DNA from: Bradyrhizobium sp.
GTDB taxonomy: Bacteria > Pseudomonadota > Alphaproteobacteria > Rhizobiales > Xanthobacteraceae
Direction: 5' to 3'
NCBI RefSeq assembly: GCF_030654605.1
Contig: NZ_JAURXB010000094.1
Location: forward strand, 1 to 60,176
DNA: 60,176 nucleotides
Below are positions 9,400-22,400 of this stretch, piece by piece; within the stretch, counting starts at the first letter, position 1; every line of letters begins with the position of its first letter. Both the position numbers and the translations under genes were made by a program. A model generated the notes under the pieces. It saw only the letters and a program-made list of their open reading frames with translations. It made no database searches and was not told the DNA's origin.

Positions 9400-10590
9400 A
9401 TGGATCTCAGCTTCAGCAAGGAAGAAGTGGCGTTTCGTGACGAGGTGCGGGAGTTCTTCAAGAACAACGTGCCGCCGGAGACGCGCAAGAAACTGGTCGA
9501 GGGCCGTCATCTCTCCAAGGACGAGATGGTCGCCTGGTGGCGGATTCTGAACAAGAAGGGCTGGGGCGTCTCGCACTGGCCGAAGGAATATGGCGGCACC
9601 GGCTGGACGTCCGTGCAGCACTATATCTTCAACGAAGAGCTGCAGATGCATCCCGCGCCGGCCCCGCTCGCCTTCGGCGTCAGCATGGTCGGCCCGGTGA
9701 TCTACACCTTCGGCAACGAGAAGCAGAAGCAGCAGTATCTGCCGCGCATCGCCAATGTCGACGACTGGTGGTGCCAGGGCTTTTCGGAGCCGGGCTCCGG
9801 ATCGGATCTCGCCTCGCTGAAGACAAAGGCCGAGCGCAAGGGCGACAAGTACATCATCAACGGCCAGAAGACCTGGACCACGCTGGCGCAGCACGCCGAC
9901 ATGATCTTCTGCCTGTGCCGCACCGACCCCGGCGCCAAGAAGCAGATGGGCATATCCTTCATCGTGTTCAGCATGAAGTCGAAGGGCGTCACGGTGCGCC
10001 CGATCGAGACCATCGACGGCGGCCACGAGGTCAACGAAGTCTTCTTCGACGACGTCGAGGTGCCCGTGGAGAACCTGATCGGCGAGGAGAACAAGGGCTG
10101 GGACTACGCCAAGTTCCTGCTCGGCAACGAGCGCACCGGCATCGCCCGGGTCGGCGTTTCCAAGGAACGGCTGCGCCGCATCCGCGACCTCGCCTCCAAG
10201 GTCGAGGCCGGCGGCAAGCCTGTTATCGAGGACCAGAAGTTCCGCGAGAAGCTGGCCGAGGTCGAGATCGAGCTGAAGGCGCTGGAGCTGACCCAGCTGC
10301 GCGTCGTCGCCGACGAGAACAAGCACGGCAAGGGCAAGCCCAATCCTGCTTCTTCCGTCCTGAAGATCAAGGGCTCGGAAATCCAGCAGACCACCACCGA
10401 GCTCCTGATGGAAGTGATCGGCCCGTTCGCCGCGCCCTATGACGAGCATGGCGACGAAGGCAGCAACGAATCGATGGACTGGACCGCACAGATCGCGCCG
10501 AGCTATTTCAACAACCGCAAGGTTTCGATCTACGGCGGCTCCAACGAGATCCAGCGCAACATCATCACCAAGGCCGTGCTGGGGTTGTAA
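9400..10590 (+). CDS. pimC: Acyl-CoA dehydrogenase, PimC-type
   Basis: A 396-residue FAD-dependent acyl-CoA dehydrogenase catalysing the first oxidation of beta-oxidation. Landmarks are the N-terminal helix MDLSFSKEEVAFRDEVREF, the FAD/substrate segment CQGFSEPGSGSDLASLKTKA near 128, and the C-terminal family signature YGGSNEIQRNIITK near 380. An unusually good ribosome binding site (AGGAGG, 9389-9394) lies 5 nt before ATG 9400. Together with the next gene it forms the large/small pair PimC-PimD known from R. palustris dicarboxylate degradation. Electrons would pass to ETF. Confidence 0.9.
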   Translation: MDLSFSKEEVAFRDEVREFFKNNVPPETRKKLVEGRHLSKDEMVAWWRILNKKGWGVSHWPKEYGGTGWTSVQHYIFNEELQMHPAPAPLAFGVSMVGPVIYTFGNEKQKQQYLPRIANVDDWWCQGFSEPGSGSDLASLKTKAERKGDKYIINGQKTWTTLAQHADMIFCLCRTDPGAKKQMGISFIVFSMKSKGVTVRPIETIDGGHEVNEVFFDDVEVPVENLIGEENKGWDYAKFLLGNERTGIARVGVSKERLRRIRDLASKVEAGGKPVIEDQKFREKLAEVEIELKALELTQLRVVADENKHGKGKPNPASSVLKIKGSEIQQTTTELLMEVIGPFAAPYDEHGDEGSNESMDWTAQIAPSYFNNRKVSIYGGSNEIQRNIITKAVLGL

Positions 10591-10617
10591 GCCCCCGCAG
10601 CAAGACACACAAAAACT

Positions 10618-10735
10618 CGTCGTCCCCCGCGAAGGCGGGGGACCCAGTACGCCGCGGCGGCAGTGGTTACGACAACCGCCTGCGCTTACCGGATCCCCGC
10701 CCCCCGTGCGCAATTGCGCACTAGGCGGGGATGAC
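10618..10735. repeat. Palindromic intergenic element C
   Basis: It begins CGTCGTCCCCCGCGAAGGCG and ends with GTGCGCAATTGCGCAC (10706-10721) plus TAGGCGGGGATGAC. The right end is shared almost exactly with element B. It occupies most of the pimC-pimD gap. Confidence 0.88.
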
Positions 10736-10792
10736 AATAGAGGGATAGGCAACAGCGTTGCCTCGTATCGGTTTCCAGGGAAAGTAAAGAAC

Positions 10793-11935
10793 ATGGATTT
10801 TGATTTGTCGGAGGAGCAGCGGCTTCTCAAGGATAGCGTCGACGGGCTGTTGAACGATTCCTACGATTTCGACTCGCGCAAGAAGTACCGCGCCGAGAAG
10901 GGCGGCTGGAGCAAGGCGGTCTGGGGCAAGCTCGCCGAGCAGGGCCTGCTCGGCCTGCCGTTCTCGGAAGACGACGGCGGCTTCGGCGCCGGCGCGGTCG
11001 AGACCATGATCGTGATGGAGGCGCTGGGCAAGGCGCTGCTGCTGGAGCCGTATCTGGCGACCGTGGTGATATCGGGCGGCTTTTTGCGACGCGGCGGCTC
11101 GGCCGAACAGAAGGCCGCGCACATTCCCGGCATCATCGACGGCAGCAAGACCTTTGCCTTCGCGCAGCTCGAGAAGAACTCGCGCTATGATCTGCAGGAT
11201 GTCGCCACCACCGCCAAGAAAAAGGGCGACGGCTGGGTGATCGACGGCGAGAAATTCGTCGTGCTCAACGGCGAGAATGCCGACAGCTTCATCGTCACCG
11301 CGCGGACCAGGGGCGGCCAGCGCGACGCCGCCGGGATCGGCGTGTTCCTGGTGCCGGCTAACGCCAAGGGCATCGCCAAAAAGGGCTATCCGACGCAGGA
11401 CGGCCTGCATGCCGCCGACGTCACGTTCACGGGTGTCGAGGTCGGCGCGAGTGCTGCGATCGGCGACCCCGAGAACGGCCTCGCGCTGATCGAGCGCGTG
11501 GTCGACGACGCCCGCATCGCGCTGTGCGCGGAGGCGGTGGGCGCGATGGATGAATCGCTCAAGACCACCGTCGAGTATCTGAAGACCCGCACCCAGTTCG
11601 GCGTGCCGATCGGCAGTTTCCAGACCCTGCAGCACCGCGCCGCCGACATGTTCGTCGCCGTCGAGCAGGCCCGCAGCATGTCGCTGTTCGCCACCATGGC
11701 GTCCGATTTCGACGACGCCAAGGAGCGCGCCACCGCGGTGGCGGCGGCGAAAGTGCAGATCGGCAAGTCGGCAAAGTTCGTCGGCCAGCAGGCGATCCAG
11801 CTCCATGGCGGCATCGGCATGACGCAGGAGGCGAAGATCGGCCACTACTTCAAGCGCCTGACCATGATCGAGAACACCTTTGGCGATACCGACTATCACC
11901 TCCGCCGCGTCACCGAGGGCGGCGGGCTGGTGTAG
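10793..11935 (+). CDS. pimD: Acyl-CoA dehydrogenase, PimD-type
   Basis: A 380-residue acyl-CoA dehydrogenase, the probable partner of PimC. It opens MDFDLSEEQRLLKDSVDGLL and has the C-terminal FAD-binding run IQLHGGIGMTQEAKIGHYF near 345. The middle is less conserved than in PimC, as is usual for the smaller subunit of such pairs. ATG 10793 is chosen because AGGGAAAG (10777-10784) precedes it by 8 nt and the protein start fits the family; the frame stays open upstream across the repeat element, but that stretch is not protein-like. A short GGCAAC/GTTGCC hairpin (10748-10762) lies in the leader. Confidence 0.88.
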   Translation: MDFDLSEEQRLLKDSVDGLLNDSYDFDSRKKYRAEKGGWSKAVWGKLAEQGLLGLPFSEDDGGFGAGAVETMIVMEALGKALLLEPYLATVVISGGFLRRGGSAEQKAAHIPGIIDGSKTFAFAQLEKNSRYDLQDVATTAKKKGDGWVIDGEKFVVLNGENADSFIVTARTRGGQRDAAGIGVFLVPANAKGIAKKGYPTQDGLHAADVTFTGVEVGASAAIGDPENGLALIERVVDDARIALCAEAVGAMDESLKTTVEYLKTRTQFGVPIGSFQTLQHRAADMFVAVEQARSMSLFATMASDFDDAKERATAVAAAKVQIGKSAKFVGQQAIQLHGGIGMTQEAKIGHYFKRLTMIENTFGDTDYHLRRVTEGGGLV

Positions 11936-11971
11936 CTCGTCTCGTTGCGGGGACGCGCGCCAGCACGTCCC

Positions 11972-12053
11972 CGTCATTGCGAGCGAAGCGAAGCAATCCA
12001 TCTGTCTTTGTGTGGCGTGGATTGCTTCGTCGCAAGCGCTCCTCGCAATGACG
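11972..12053. repeat. Palindromic intergenic element D
   Basis: Complementary ends are CGTCATTGCGAGCGAAGCGA and CTCGCAATGACG, with an inner pair GCAATCCA and TGGATTGC. It lies between pimD and the SDR gene and ends 13 bp before its ATG. Confidence 0.85.
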
Positions 12054-12066
12054 AGGCATCAAAAAA

Positions 12067-12840
12067 ATGAAAAACACCCCGTTCGATCTCACCGGCAAGG
12101 TCGCCGTCGTCACCGGCTCCAGCCGCGGCATCGGCCGCGCCTCGGCCGAACTGCTGGCCAAGCTCGGCGCCAAAGTCGTGATCTCCAGCCGCAAGGCCGA
12201 AGCCTGCGAGGAGGTCGCCAGCGGCATCAGACAAGCCGGCGGCGACGCCCATGTCATCCCCTGCAACATCTCGCGCCGCGAGGAAGTCGAGGCGCTGATT
12301 GCGGGCACCACGAAACATTACGGCAAGATCGACATCCTGGTCTGCAACGCGGCCGTGAATCCCTATTACGGCCCGCTGCTCGACATCAAGGACGAGGCCT
12401 TCGACAAGATCATGAACTCCAACGTCAAGAGCAACATCTGGCTCTGCGCGCAGGCAATCCCGCAGATGGCCGCGCGCGGCAACGGCTCGGTGGTGATCGT
12501 CTCCTCGATCGGCGGCCTGCGCGGCTCCACCGTGATCGGCGCCTACGGAATTTCCAAGGCGGCGGATTTTGCATTGTGCCGCAGCCTCGCCGGCGAATGG
12601 GGCCCGCAGGGCGTGCGCGTCAATTGCGTTGCCCCCGGTCTGGTGAAAACCGATTTCGCCAAGGCGCTGTGGGAAGACGAAGAGCGCCTGAAGCGCCGCT
12701 GCGCCACCACGCCGCTCCGCCGCATCGGCGAACCCGACGAAATCGCCGGCGCCGTGGCCTATCTCGGCTCGGATGCGTCGAGCTTCATGACCGGCCAGAC
12801 CATCGTGGTCGATGGCGGCGTGACCACGGCGTCGGTGTAG
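12067..12840 (+). CDS. SDR family NAD(P)-dependent oxidoreductase
   Basis: A 257-residue classical short-chain dehydrogenase. The cofactor motif TGSSRGIGRASAELLAKLGA lies near residue 17, NAAVNPYYG near 92, the catalytic Ser in VIVSSIGGLRGS, and the Tyr-x-x-x-Lys pair in AYGISKAA near 162. The C-terminal FMTGQTIVVDGG is standard. It is the last plus-strand gene of the pim block and could act on a 3-hydroxy- or 3-keto-acyl intermediate; homologues are often labelled DHRS4-like or FabG-like. Substrate is unknown. GAGG at 12053-12056, at the edge of the preceding repeat, is the likely ribosome binding site. Confidence 0.88.
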   Translation: MKNTPFDLTGKVAVVTGSSRGIGRASAELLAKLGAKVVISSRKAEACEEVASGIRQAGGDAHVIPCNISRREEVEALIAGTTKHYGKIDILVCNAAVNPYYGPLLDIKDEAFDKIMNSNVKSNIWLCAQAIPQMAARGNGSVVIVSSIGGLRGSTVIGAYGISKAADFALCRSLAGEWGPQGVRVNCVAPGLVKTDFAKALWEDEERLKRRCATTPLRRIGEPDEIAGAVAYLGSDASSFMTGQTIVVDGGVTTASV

Positions 12841-12864
12841 GTTTCAGCCGACACTCTCTCCCCA

Positions 12865-12986
12865 CGTCGTCCCTGCGAACGCAGGGACCCATACCGCGTT
12901 GTCCTCTCGGTTGCGTAAGGCTGGTCGACGTCCTTCGCTCGATCGAGGAGCCGCGGCGTATGGGTCCCTGCGTTCGCAGGGACGAC
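12865..12986. repeat. Palindromic intergenic element E
   Basis: The ends are nearly the same as element A (CGTCGTCCCTGCGAACGCAG and CTGCGTTCGCAGGGACGAC), while the middle differs. It lies between the SDR gene and glpK. Confidence 0.9.
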
Positions 12987-13058
12987 AACGGATATTGACG
13001 AACCATCCCCAATCCGCTTGCCTTGCCTCCCCGGGAAGCAACGCCAGGAATCCGCATC

Positions 13059-14564
13059 ATGTCCTTCGTACTGGCCATCGATCAGGGCACCACCTCCTCG
13101 CGCGCGATCGTGTTCCGCCCGGACATCTCGATCGCCGCGACCGCGCAAGCCGAGTTTCCGCAGCATTTTCCGGCCTCCGGCTGGGTCGAGCATGAGCCCG
13201 AGGACATCTGGACCTCGACCATCGCCGTCTGCCGCGAGGCGCTGAAGAAGGCCGGCGTCGGACCCAAGGACATCGCCGCGATCGGGATTACCAACCAGCG
13301 CGAGACCACCGTGGTGTGGGACCGCGCCACCGGCCAGGCCATCCACCGCGCCATCGTCTGGCAGGACCGCCGCACATCGGACATCTGCGCCAAACTGAAA
13401 GCCGAAGGCCATGAGCCCGCCATCACGGCGAAAACCGGCCTGATCATCGATCCCTATTTTTCGGGGACCAAGGTCGCCTGGATCCTCGACCACGTTCCCG
13501 GCGCGCGCGAACGCGCCGGGCGCGGCGAACTGATGTTCGGCACCGTCGATTGCTATCTGCTGTGGCGCCTCACCGGCGGCAAGTCGCACGCCACCGACGC
13601 CACCAACGCCTCGCGCACGCTGCTGTTCAACATCCACACCGGCGAGTGGGACGACGATCTCCTGAAAATCCTGCGGGTGCCGCGCTCGCTGCTCCCCGAG
13701 GTGAAGGACTCCTCCGCCGATTTCGGCGACACCGTGCCCGAACTGTTCGGCGGCAGCATCATGATATCAGGCATCGCCGGCGACCAGCAGGCCGCCACCA
13801 TCGGCCAGGCCTGCTTTGCGCCGGGCATGATGAAGTCGACCTACGGCACCGGCTGTTTTGCCCTGCTCAACACCGGCGCCACACCGGTGAAGTCCAACAA
13901 CAAGCTGCTCACCACCATCGCCTACCAGCTCGGGGGCAAACGCACCTACGCGCTGGAAGGCTCGATCTTCGTCGCCGGCTCCGCGGTGCAGTGGCTGCGA
14001 GACGGTCTCGGAATCATCAGGCAGGCCAGCGAAACCGGCCCGCTCGCCGACAAATCCGATTCGATGCAGAGCGTGTATCTGGTCCCGGCCTTCGTCGGCC
14101 TCGGCGCGCCCTACTGGAATCCAAGGGTACGCGGCGCGCTGTTCGGTCTCACCCGCAACACCGGCCCCGCCGAACTCGCCCATGCCGCGCTGGAAAGCGT
14201 CTGCTACCAGACCTTCGATCTGTGGGCCGCGATGCGTGCCGACTGGCCCGATGCGAAAGGCGCCAACATCGTGCTCCGCGTCGACGGCGGCATGACCGCC
14301 TCCGACTGGACCATGCAGCGCCTCGCCGACCTGCTCGACGCCCCGGTCGACCGCCCGATGATCCAGGAAACCACGGCGCTGGGCGCCGCCTACCTCGCCG
14401 GCCTCGCCGCCGGCGTCTATCCCGAGCCGGAAAAATTCGCCGACAACTGGCGGCTGGAACGCAGGTTCAAGCCGGCGATGTCAGCGGCGACGCGGGAGCG
14501 GAAGCTGGCGGGCTGGGCAAGGGCGGTGAAGGGGGTGCTGGCGAGTGATGAAGGGGAGGGATGA
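13059..14564 (+). CDS. glpK: Glycerol kinase
   Basis: A 501-residue FGGY-family kinase that phosphorylates glycerol to glycerol 3-phosphate in the cytoplasm. Clear family motifs are [16 protein letters not shown] at residue 4, [17 protein letters not shown] near 80, IVWQDRRT, the FGGY-type segment [16 protein letters not shown] near 262, and [20 protein letters not shown] near 408. ATG 13059 is preceded by AGGAA; the frame is open 36 nt further upstream but without a ribosome binding site. No other glp genes adjoin it. Confidence 0.95.
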   Translation: MSFVLAIDQGTTSSRAIVFRPDISIAATAQAEFPQHFPASGWVEHEPEDIWTSTIAVCREALKKAGVGPKDIAAIGITNQRETTVVWDRATGQAIHRAIVWQDRRTSDICAKLKAEGHEPAITAKTGLIIDPYFSGTKVAWILDHVPGARERAGRGELMFGTVDCYLLWRLTGGKSHATDATNASRTLLFNIHTGEWDDDLLKILRVPRSLLPEVKDSSADFGDTVPELFGGSIMISGIAGDQQAATIGQACFAPGMMKSTYGTGCFALLNTGATPVKSNNKLLTTIAYQLGGKRTYALEGSIFVAGSAVQWLRDGLGIIRQASETGPLADKSDSMQSVYLVPAFVGLGAPYWNPRVRGALFGLTRNTGPAELAHAALESVCYQTFDLWAAMRADWPDAKGANIVLRVDGGMTASDWTMQRLADLLDAPVDRPMIQETTALGAAYLAGLAAGVYPEPEKFADNWRLERRFKPAMSAATRERKLAGWARAVKGVLASDEGEG

Positions 14565-14574
14565 TTGAAGTCAA

Positions 14575-14602
14575 TTGCCAAGTGAACGCGCCTTGCTACA
14601 CT
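14575..14602 (+). promoter_or_regulatory. Candidate promoter, possibly for a leaderless transcript
   Basis: TTGCCA (14575-14580), a 16-bp spacer and TACACT (14597-14602) resemble a housekeeping sigma promoter. The expected first transcribed base coincides with the ATG at 14609. Read by eye only. Confidence 0.35.
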
Positions 14603-14608
14603 GTCCGC

Positions 14609-15289
14609 ATGACCGACATTCTTCCCGACACCCTTCGCCGCCTCTACACCGATCCCGGCGAGTATATCGACAGCGACCATCCGGCCGTCCAGGCCTTCGC
14701 CGGCGCCGCCGTCGCGGCGGATGCCTCCGACCGCGACAAGGCCAGCCTGCTCTACAGAGCGGTGCGCGACGGCATCCGCTATAACCCCTATGTCAACATG
14801 CGCGCGGCGGAGACCTTTCGCGCTTCGAGCGTGCTGGCGGCCGGAGTTGGCTACTGCGTCGGCAAGGCGGCGCTGTACGCCGCCGCCTGCCGCATCCACG
14901 GCATTCCCGCCCGCGTCGGCTTCGCCGACGTGCGCAACCATCTCACGACCGAAAAACTGCGCCAGAGCATGGGCACGGATATCTTCACCTGGCACGGCTA
15001 CACCGAGGTCCATGTCGACGGCGCCTGGCGCAAGGCCACCCCGACCTTCAACGCCACACTGTGCGCCAAGGTCGGCGTGGCGCCGCTCGATTTCGACGGC
15101 CACACCGATGCGCTGCTGCATCCCTTCGACGGCGCGGGCCGCACCTACATGCAATATGTCACCGACCACGGCTCGTTCCACGACGTTCCCGCCAAGTTCC
15201 TGATGCGCGAGATGGCGCGCGACTACGCCAACATGCAGGGCGAGGACCTCTCCGGCCGAGACATGGAACGCGAAGCGGCGCAAGGCTGA
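14609..15289 (+). CDS. Transglutaminase-like domain protein
   Basis: A 226-residue protein with a transglutaminase-like (papain-fold) domain. The probable catalytic Cys lies in GVGYCVGKAALYAAACR near residue 90 and the His in WHGYTEVHVDGAWRKATPTFN near 132; the third residue (Asp in the family) appears replaced in TPTFN. Start is ambiguous: ATG 14609 gives the natural-looking MTDILPDTLRRLYTDPG and lies behind a promoter-like sequence, while an in-frame ATG at 14561 overlaps the glpK stop. Substrate is not known; such proteins are often annotated as cysteine peptidases. Confidence 0.75.
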   Translation: MTDILPDTLRRLYTDPGEYIDSDHPAVQAFAGAAVAADASDRDKASLLYRAVRDGIRYNPYVNMRAAETFRASSVLAAGVGYCVGKAALYAAACRIHGIPARVGFADVRNHLTTEKLRQSMGTDIFTWHGYTEVHVDGAWRKATPTFNATLCAKVGVAPLDFDGHTDALLHPFDGAGRTYMQYVTDHGSFHDVPAKFLMREMARDYANMQGEDLSGRDMEREAAQG

Positions 15290-15305
15290 GCGGCCTCCAT
15301 CCAAT

Positions 15306-15397
15306 CGTCATCACCGGGCTTGACCCGGTGATCCTCGTCTTGCTTTCTTCGCCGGGAGGCAAAGACGTGGATGGCCGGGTCAAGCCCGGCCATGACG
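15306..15397. repeat. Palindromic intergenic element F
   Basis: The ends CGTCATCACCGGGCTTGACC and GGTCAAGCCCGGCCATGACG are complementary apart from a few bases. It lies in the gap between two convergent genes. Confidence 0.85.
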
Positions 15398-15416
15398 AGG
15401 TGAGAGAGCTACGCCC

Positions 15417-15884
15417 TCAAAACAATTCCTGCTTCGCCCGCGAAAGCGAGAAGCCGCGGCGGTCGGTGTTGAAGCAGGTCACGCCTGTCTGTTCCGACGT
15501 GCAGGTAAAGCCGCCGCGCTGCCAGACTTCGCCATAGGCCAGCGGCGGCAGCGCCTTGTCCATTACCGTGTCGCCGTAGCAGAGGCGGATGGCGCTGCCT
15601 TTCGAGCGCATCTCGAAGGCCTTGCCATATTCGAGATCGCAATCGGCCGGCCGGCGCGCGGTCACGGTAGCTTCCATGATGTCGCAGCGGAGCGTGAGCT
15701 GCCGGTCGTAGTCGAAATACTGGCAGGCGATGTTGTTCGACGGCGACCGGAAGCCGGTGATGCTGCCTTGGGCGTTGGCTGCGCCGGGGACGACCAGCAG
15801 CAACAGCAACAGCAGGATGGCATTGGGCGATGCGCAGCGGGTCATGCGTGTTGCTTTCGGGTTCAGCAATACTGCCCTGAGCAT
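15417..15884 (-). CDS. Small secreted cysteine-containing protein (DUF6636-like)
   Basis: A 155-residue exported protein of unknown function. A long leucine-rich signal peptide (AILLLLLLLVVPGAANA) ends near residue 38. The mature part reads GSITGFRSPSNNIACQYFDY and has six cysteines, suggesting disulfides. The FRSPSNNIAC opening and LRCDI segment resemble DUF6636 proteins, by eye. The start at 15884 is preferred because GGGAG lies 8 nt upstream on the minus strand; Met14 (15845) is the alternative. It is convergent with the transglutaminase-like gene and divergent from the GST gene. Confidence 0.7.
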   Translation of the reverse strand: MLRAVLLNPKATRMTRCASPNAILLLLLLLVVPGAANAQGSITGFRSPSNNIACQYFDYDRQLTLRCDIMEATVTARRPADCDLEYGKAFEMRSKGSAIRLCYGDTVMDKALPPLAYGEVWQRGGFTCTSEQTGVTCFNTDRRGFSLSRAKQELF

Positions 15885-15956
15885 AGCACTTGCTCCCGGT
15901 GAAATCTCTGGCAAGCTGCGGTTATCTCCCTCCAACCCCGCGAGGCGCACCCGACC

Positions 15957-16586
15957 ATGATCCTGATCGGCCAATACGACTCCCCCTTCGTCCGCCGCGT
16001 CGCGCTGGCGCTGCGGCTTTATGATCTGCCGTTCGAGCAGCGGCCGTGGTCGACCTTCGGCGATGCCGAGAAGCTGGCGGCGTTCAATCCGCTGCGTCGG
16101 GTGCCGACGCTGGTGCTCGACGGCGGCGAGGTGCTGATCGAGAGCGGCGCGATTCTGGATTATCTCGACGAGCTGGTCGGGCCGGAAAAGGCGATGATCG
16201 CCGAGCGCGGCCCGGCGCGCCGGCAGGCGTTGAAAATCTGCGCGCTGGGCAGCGGGCTCGGCGACAAGGCGGTCAGCCTGATCTACGAGCGTGTGCTGCG
16301 CGCGGAGCAGCTGCATTTGTGGGTCGAGCGCTGCCAGGCCCAGATCGGCGGCGTGCTCGATGTGCTGGAAAGGGAACGCGCGGGGGTGGCGACGCCGTTC
16401 TGGTTCGGTGACCGCATCGGCCATGCCGACATCATGGTGGCCTGCGCGCTGCGCTTTACCGGCGAGGCGCATCCGTCGTTGTTCACGGCCGCGCGTCATC
16501 CGGCGCTGACGGCGCACGCCGCGCGATGCGAGGCGCTGCCGGCTTTTCAGGAGATCGTGCAAAAGCTCGATCCGCCGAAGGGGTGA
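15957..16586 (+). CDS. Glutathione S-transferase family protein
   Basis: A 209-residue GST-fold protein. The thioredoxin-like N-terminal domain opens MILIGQYDSPFVRRVALALRL, with the glutathione-site Ser in YDSPF, the cis-proline segment RRVPTLVLDGGEVLIESGAILDYL, and the Glu-Ser pair that binds the gamma-glutamyl group. The rest is the all-helical C-terminal domain, with FWFGDRIGHADIMVACALR near 145. Cytoplasmic. No substrate can be assigned. A second GST-fold gene (maiA-like) follows on the opposite strand. Confidence 0.88.
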   Translation: MILIGQYDSPFVRRVALALRLYDLPFEQRPWSTFGDAEKLAAFNPLRRVPTLVLDGGEVLIESGAILDYLDELVGPEKAMIAERGPARRQALKICALGSGLGDKAVSLIYERVLRAEQLHLWVERCQAQIGGVLDVLERERAGVATPFWFGDRIGHADIMVACALRFTGEAHPSLFTAARHPALTAHAARCEALPAFQEIVQKLDPPKG

Positions 16587-16597
16587 GGGCGTCCAAC

Positions 16598-16727
16598 TCC
16601 CTCATGGTGAGGAGCGCGCTGGCGGCGCCCTTGCGCTGCCGGCGTGCGTCTCGAACCATCTGGCACTTCGCCTGACGCCATCCTTCGAGACGCCGCGCAA
16701 AGCGCGCGCGGCTCCTCAGGATGAGGT
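16598..16727. repeat. Palindromic intergenic element G
   Basis: It begins CCCTCATGGTGAGGAGCGCG and ends CGCGGCTCCTCAGGATGAGG, with inner complementary segments. This is a different sequence class from elements A-F, situated between two convergent GST-family genes. Confidence 0.75.
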
Positions 16728-16755
16728 CGGGGTTTGTTGGAACGGCGCTCGTCTC

Positions 16756-17418
16756 CTACTTCTTCACCCGCATCGCCTCCGGCGTATCCGGCTGCCGTAG
16801 CGGATGCGCAGTCGCAAATTCCGGCAGCGCCATCGCGGCCTCGAAAATGCGCTTCACGGTCGGCCAGGGCGCCAGATCGATCTGCTGGGTGACCGCTACG
16901 GTGACATGGCCGACCATGCAGATATCGGCCAGCGAAGGCGTATCGCCATGGCAGAAGCGGCCGGTATCCTTGTGATCGGCGAGATGCGCTTCCAGCGCCG
17001 CCAGCGTCTCCACGGTCCAGTGCCGCCGCCACGCCGCCTGCTGCGTGTCGCGCAAGTTCAGTTCGTGGTCGAGATAACGCCGCACCCGCGGCACCAGCAG
17101 CGGATGGCCCTCGCAGGCGATCATCAGCGCCAGCGCGCGCACCCGGGCGCGGCCGCGTGGATCGGAAGGCAACAGTGGCGGCGCGGGGTGGGTCTCGTCG
17201 AGATATTCGAGGATGGCGAGCGACTGGAACAGCGTGGTGCCGTCATCGAGCACCAGCGCCGGCAGCGCCATCTGCGGATTGACCTCGCGATAGGCGTCGG
17301 CGCGATGCGCGTCGGCGTCGATATCGACGTAGACCACCTCGGCCGGCAGGCGCTTGAGGTTGAGCGCGATGCGAACCCGAAAACTCGCCAGCGATCGCCA
17401 GAAGGAGAAGAATTTCAT
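16756..17418 (-). CDS. maiA: Maleylacetoacetate isomerase-like glutathione transferase
   Basis: A 220-residue zeta-class GST-like protein. The active-site region FFSFWRSLASFRVRIALNL matches the S-x-x-S-x-R-V-R-I-A-L motif of maleylacetoacetate isomerases (tyrosine and gentisate degradation), followed by REVNPQMALPALVLDDGTTL and an ES-equivalent LFQSLAILEYLDE. ATG 17418 is selected by GAGGAG 6 nt upstream, located at the edge of repeat element H; the frame continues upstream only into the repeat. No other tyrosine-degradation genes are near, so the family is secure and the physiological role is not. Confidence 0.82.
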   Translation of the reverse strand: MKFFSFWRSLASFRVRIALNLKRLPAEVVYVDIDADAHRADAYREVNPQMALPALVLDDGTTLFQSLAILEYLDETHPAPPLLPSDPRGRARVRALALMIACEGHPLLVPRVRRYLDHELNLRDTQQAAWRRHWTVETLAALEAHLADHKDTGRFCHGDTPSLADICMVGHVTVAVTQQIDLAPWPTVKRIFEAAMALPEFATAHPLRQPDTPEAMRVKK

Positions 17419-17428
17419 CGGGGGCTCC

Positions 17429-17583
17429 TCTTCCCCTCTCCCCTTGTGGGAGAGGGTGGATCGAATGCGCATCGCGCATTCGAGACGGGTGAGGGGGCTC
17501 TATCAACGCGCAAAGTGCCGCTTGATAGAACCCCTCATCCGGCGCTTCGCGCCACCTTCTCCCACAAGGGGAGAAGGGAAGAA
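17429..17583. repeat. Palindromic intergenic element H
   Basis: The outer ends CTCTTCCCCTCTCCCCTTGT and CACAAGGGGAGAAGGGAAGA are complementary, with an inner hairpin around GAATGCGCATCGCGCATTC. It fills the metH-maiA gap. Same class as element L in the urt operon. Confidence 0.85.
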
Positions 17584-17588
17584 AGGGG

Positions 17589-21461
<3,873 letters not shown>

Positions 21462-21464
21462 CGA

Positions 21465-22400
21465 TCAAGCGGCTTTCTGGGCGCCCTGCGGGCGAATACC
21501 GAGCAAATGGCTGATCGCGAACACGAGGTCCGCGCGGTTCATGGTGTAGAAGTGAAAGGTATCGACGCCCTGTTTTGCGAGCTTCTGCACCTGGCCGGCC
21601 GCGACCGTAGCCGCAACGAGCTTGCGGGTTTCGGCGTCGTCGTCGAGGCCCTCGAATTTTTCCGCCAGCCAGTCCGGCACCGAGGTGCCGGCACGGGTGA
21701 CGAAATTGCGCGCCTGCTTGAAATTATGCATCGGCATGATGCCGGGCACGATCGGAATCGTGATGCCGCGCGCACGGACGCGATCGAGGTAGCGGAGATA
21801 GAGGTCGTTATCGAAGAACACCTGGGTGATGGCGCGGGTGGCGCCGGCATCGACCTTGGCCTCGAGCGTGTCGATGTCGGCCTCGATGGTCGGGCTCTCC
21901 GGATGCTTTTCCGGATAGGCGGAAACCGAGATCTCGATGTCGGGATAGCGCTTCTTGATGCCTTCGATCAGGTCGGGCGAACTCTGGTAGCCGTCCGGAT
22001 GGGCATGGTAGGCGGTCCCGATGCCGGTGGTCGGATCGCCACGGAGCGCGACGATGTGGCGGACGCCGATCTCGTGGTAGCGCGCCACCACGTCGTCGAT
22101 CTCGCTTTTCGGCGCGCCGACGCAGGTCAGGTGCGCGGCCGGGACCAGACTGGTCTCTTTCAGGATGCGGGCGATGGTCGAATGGGTACGCTCACGGGTC
22201 GAGCCCCCGGCACCGTAGGTCACCGAGACGAAATTCGGCGTCAGCGGCGCCAGCCGGTTGATCGTCTCCCACAGGCTCCGCTCCATCTCCTCGGTCTTGG
22301 GCGGGAAGAACTCGAAGGAAATCCTTGGCGAATGCAGCGCGCGGTGCCCTTCCGGCGCGGGCGGCGTAACCTCGGTCATGGCACCACAAACTCCACTCAA
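21465..22400 (-). CDS. metF: 5,10-methylenetetrahydrofolate reductase
   Basis: A 311-residue FAD enzyme that reduces methylene-THF to methyl-THF, the methyl donor for MetH downstream. Family landmarks are ISFEFFPPKTEEMERSLWE near residue 27 (catalytic Glu), SVTYGAGGSTRERT near 58, HLTCVGAPKSEIDDV, HIVALRGDPTTG and DALAFITQ-like TRAITQVFFDNDLYLRYLDR. The pairing with metH is a clear pathway operon. Upstream, a 15-bp palindrome at 22462-22476 may be its operator. Confidence 0.95.
   Translation of the reverse strand: MSGVCGAMTEVTPPAPEGHRALHSPRISFEFFPPKTEEMERSLWETINRLAPLTPNFVSVTYGAGGSTRERTHSTIARILKETSLVPAAHLTCVGAPKSEIDDVVARYHEIGVRHIVALRGDPTTGIGTAYHAHPDGYQSSPDLIEGIKKRYPDIEISVSAYPEKHPESPTIEADIDTLEAKVDAGATRAITQVFFDNDLYLRYLDRVRARGITIPIVPGIMPMHNFKQARNFVTRAGTSVPDWLAEKFEGLDDDAETRKLVAATVAAGQVQKLAKQGVDTFHFYTMNRADLVFAISHLLGIRPQGAQKAA

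Noticed and set aside
10439..10792. N-terminal extension of PimD into the pimC end and repeat element C
   Set aside because: The extension is out of frame with pimC, not protein-like, and the ribosome binding site points to ATG 10793.
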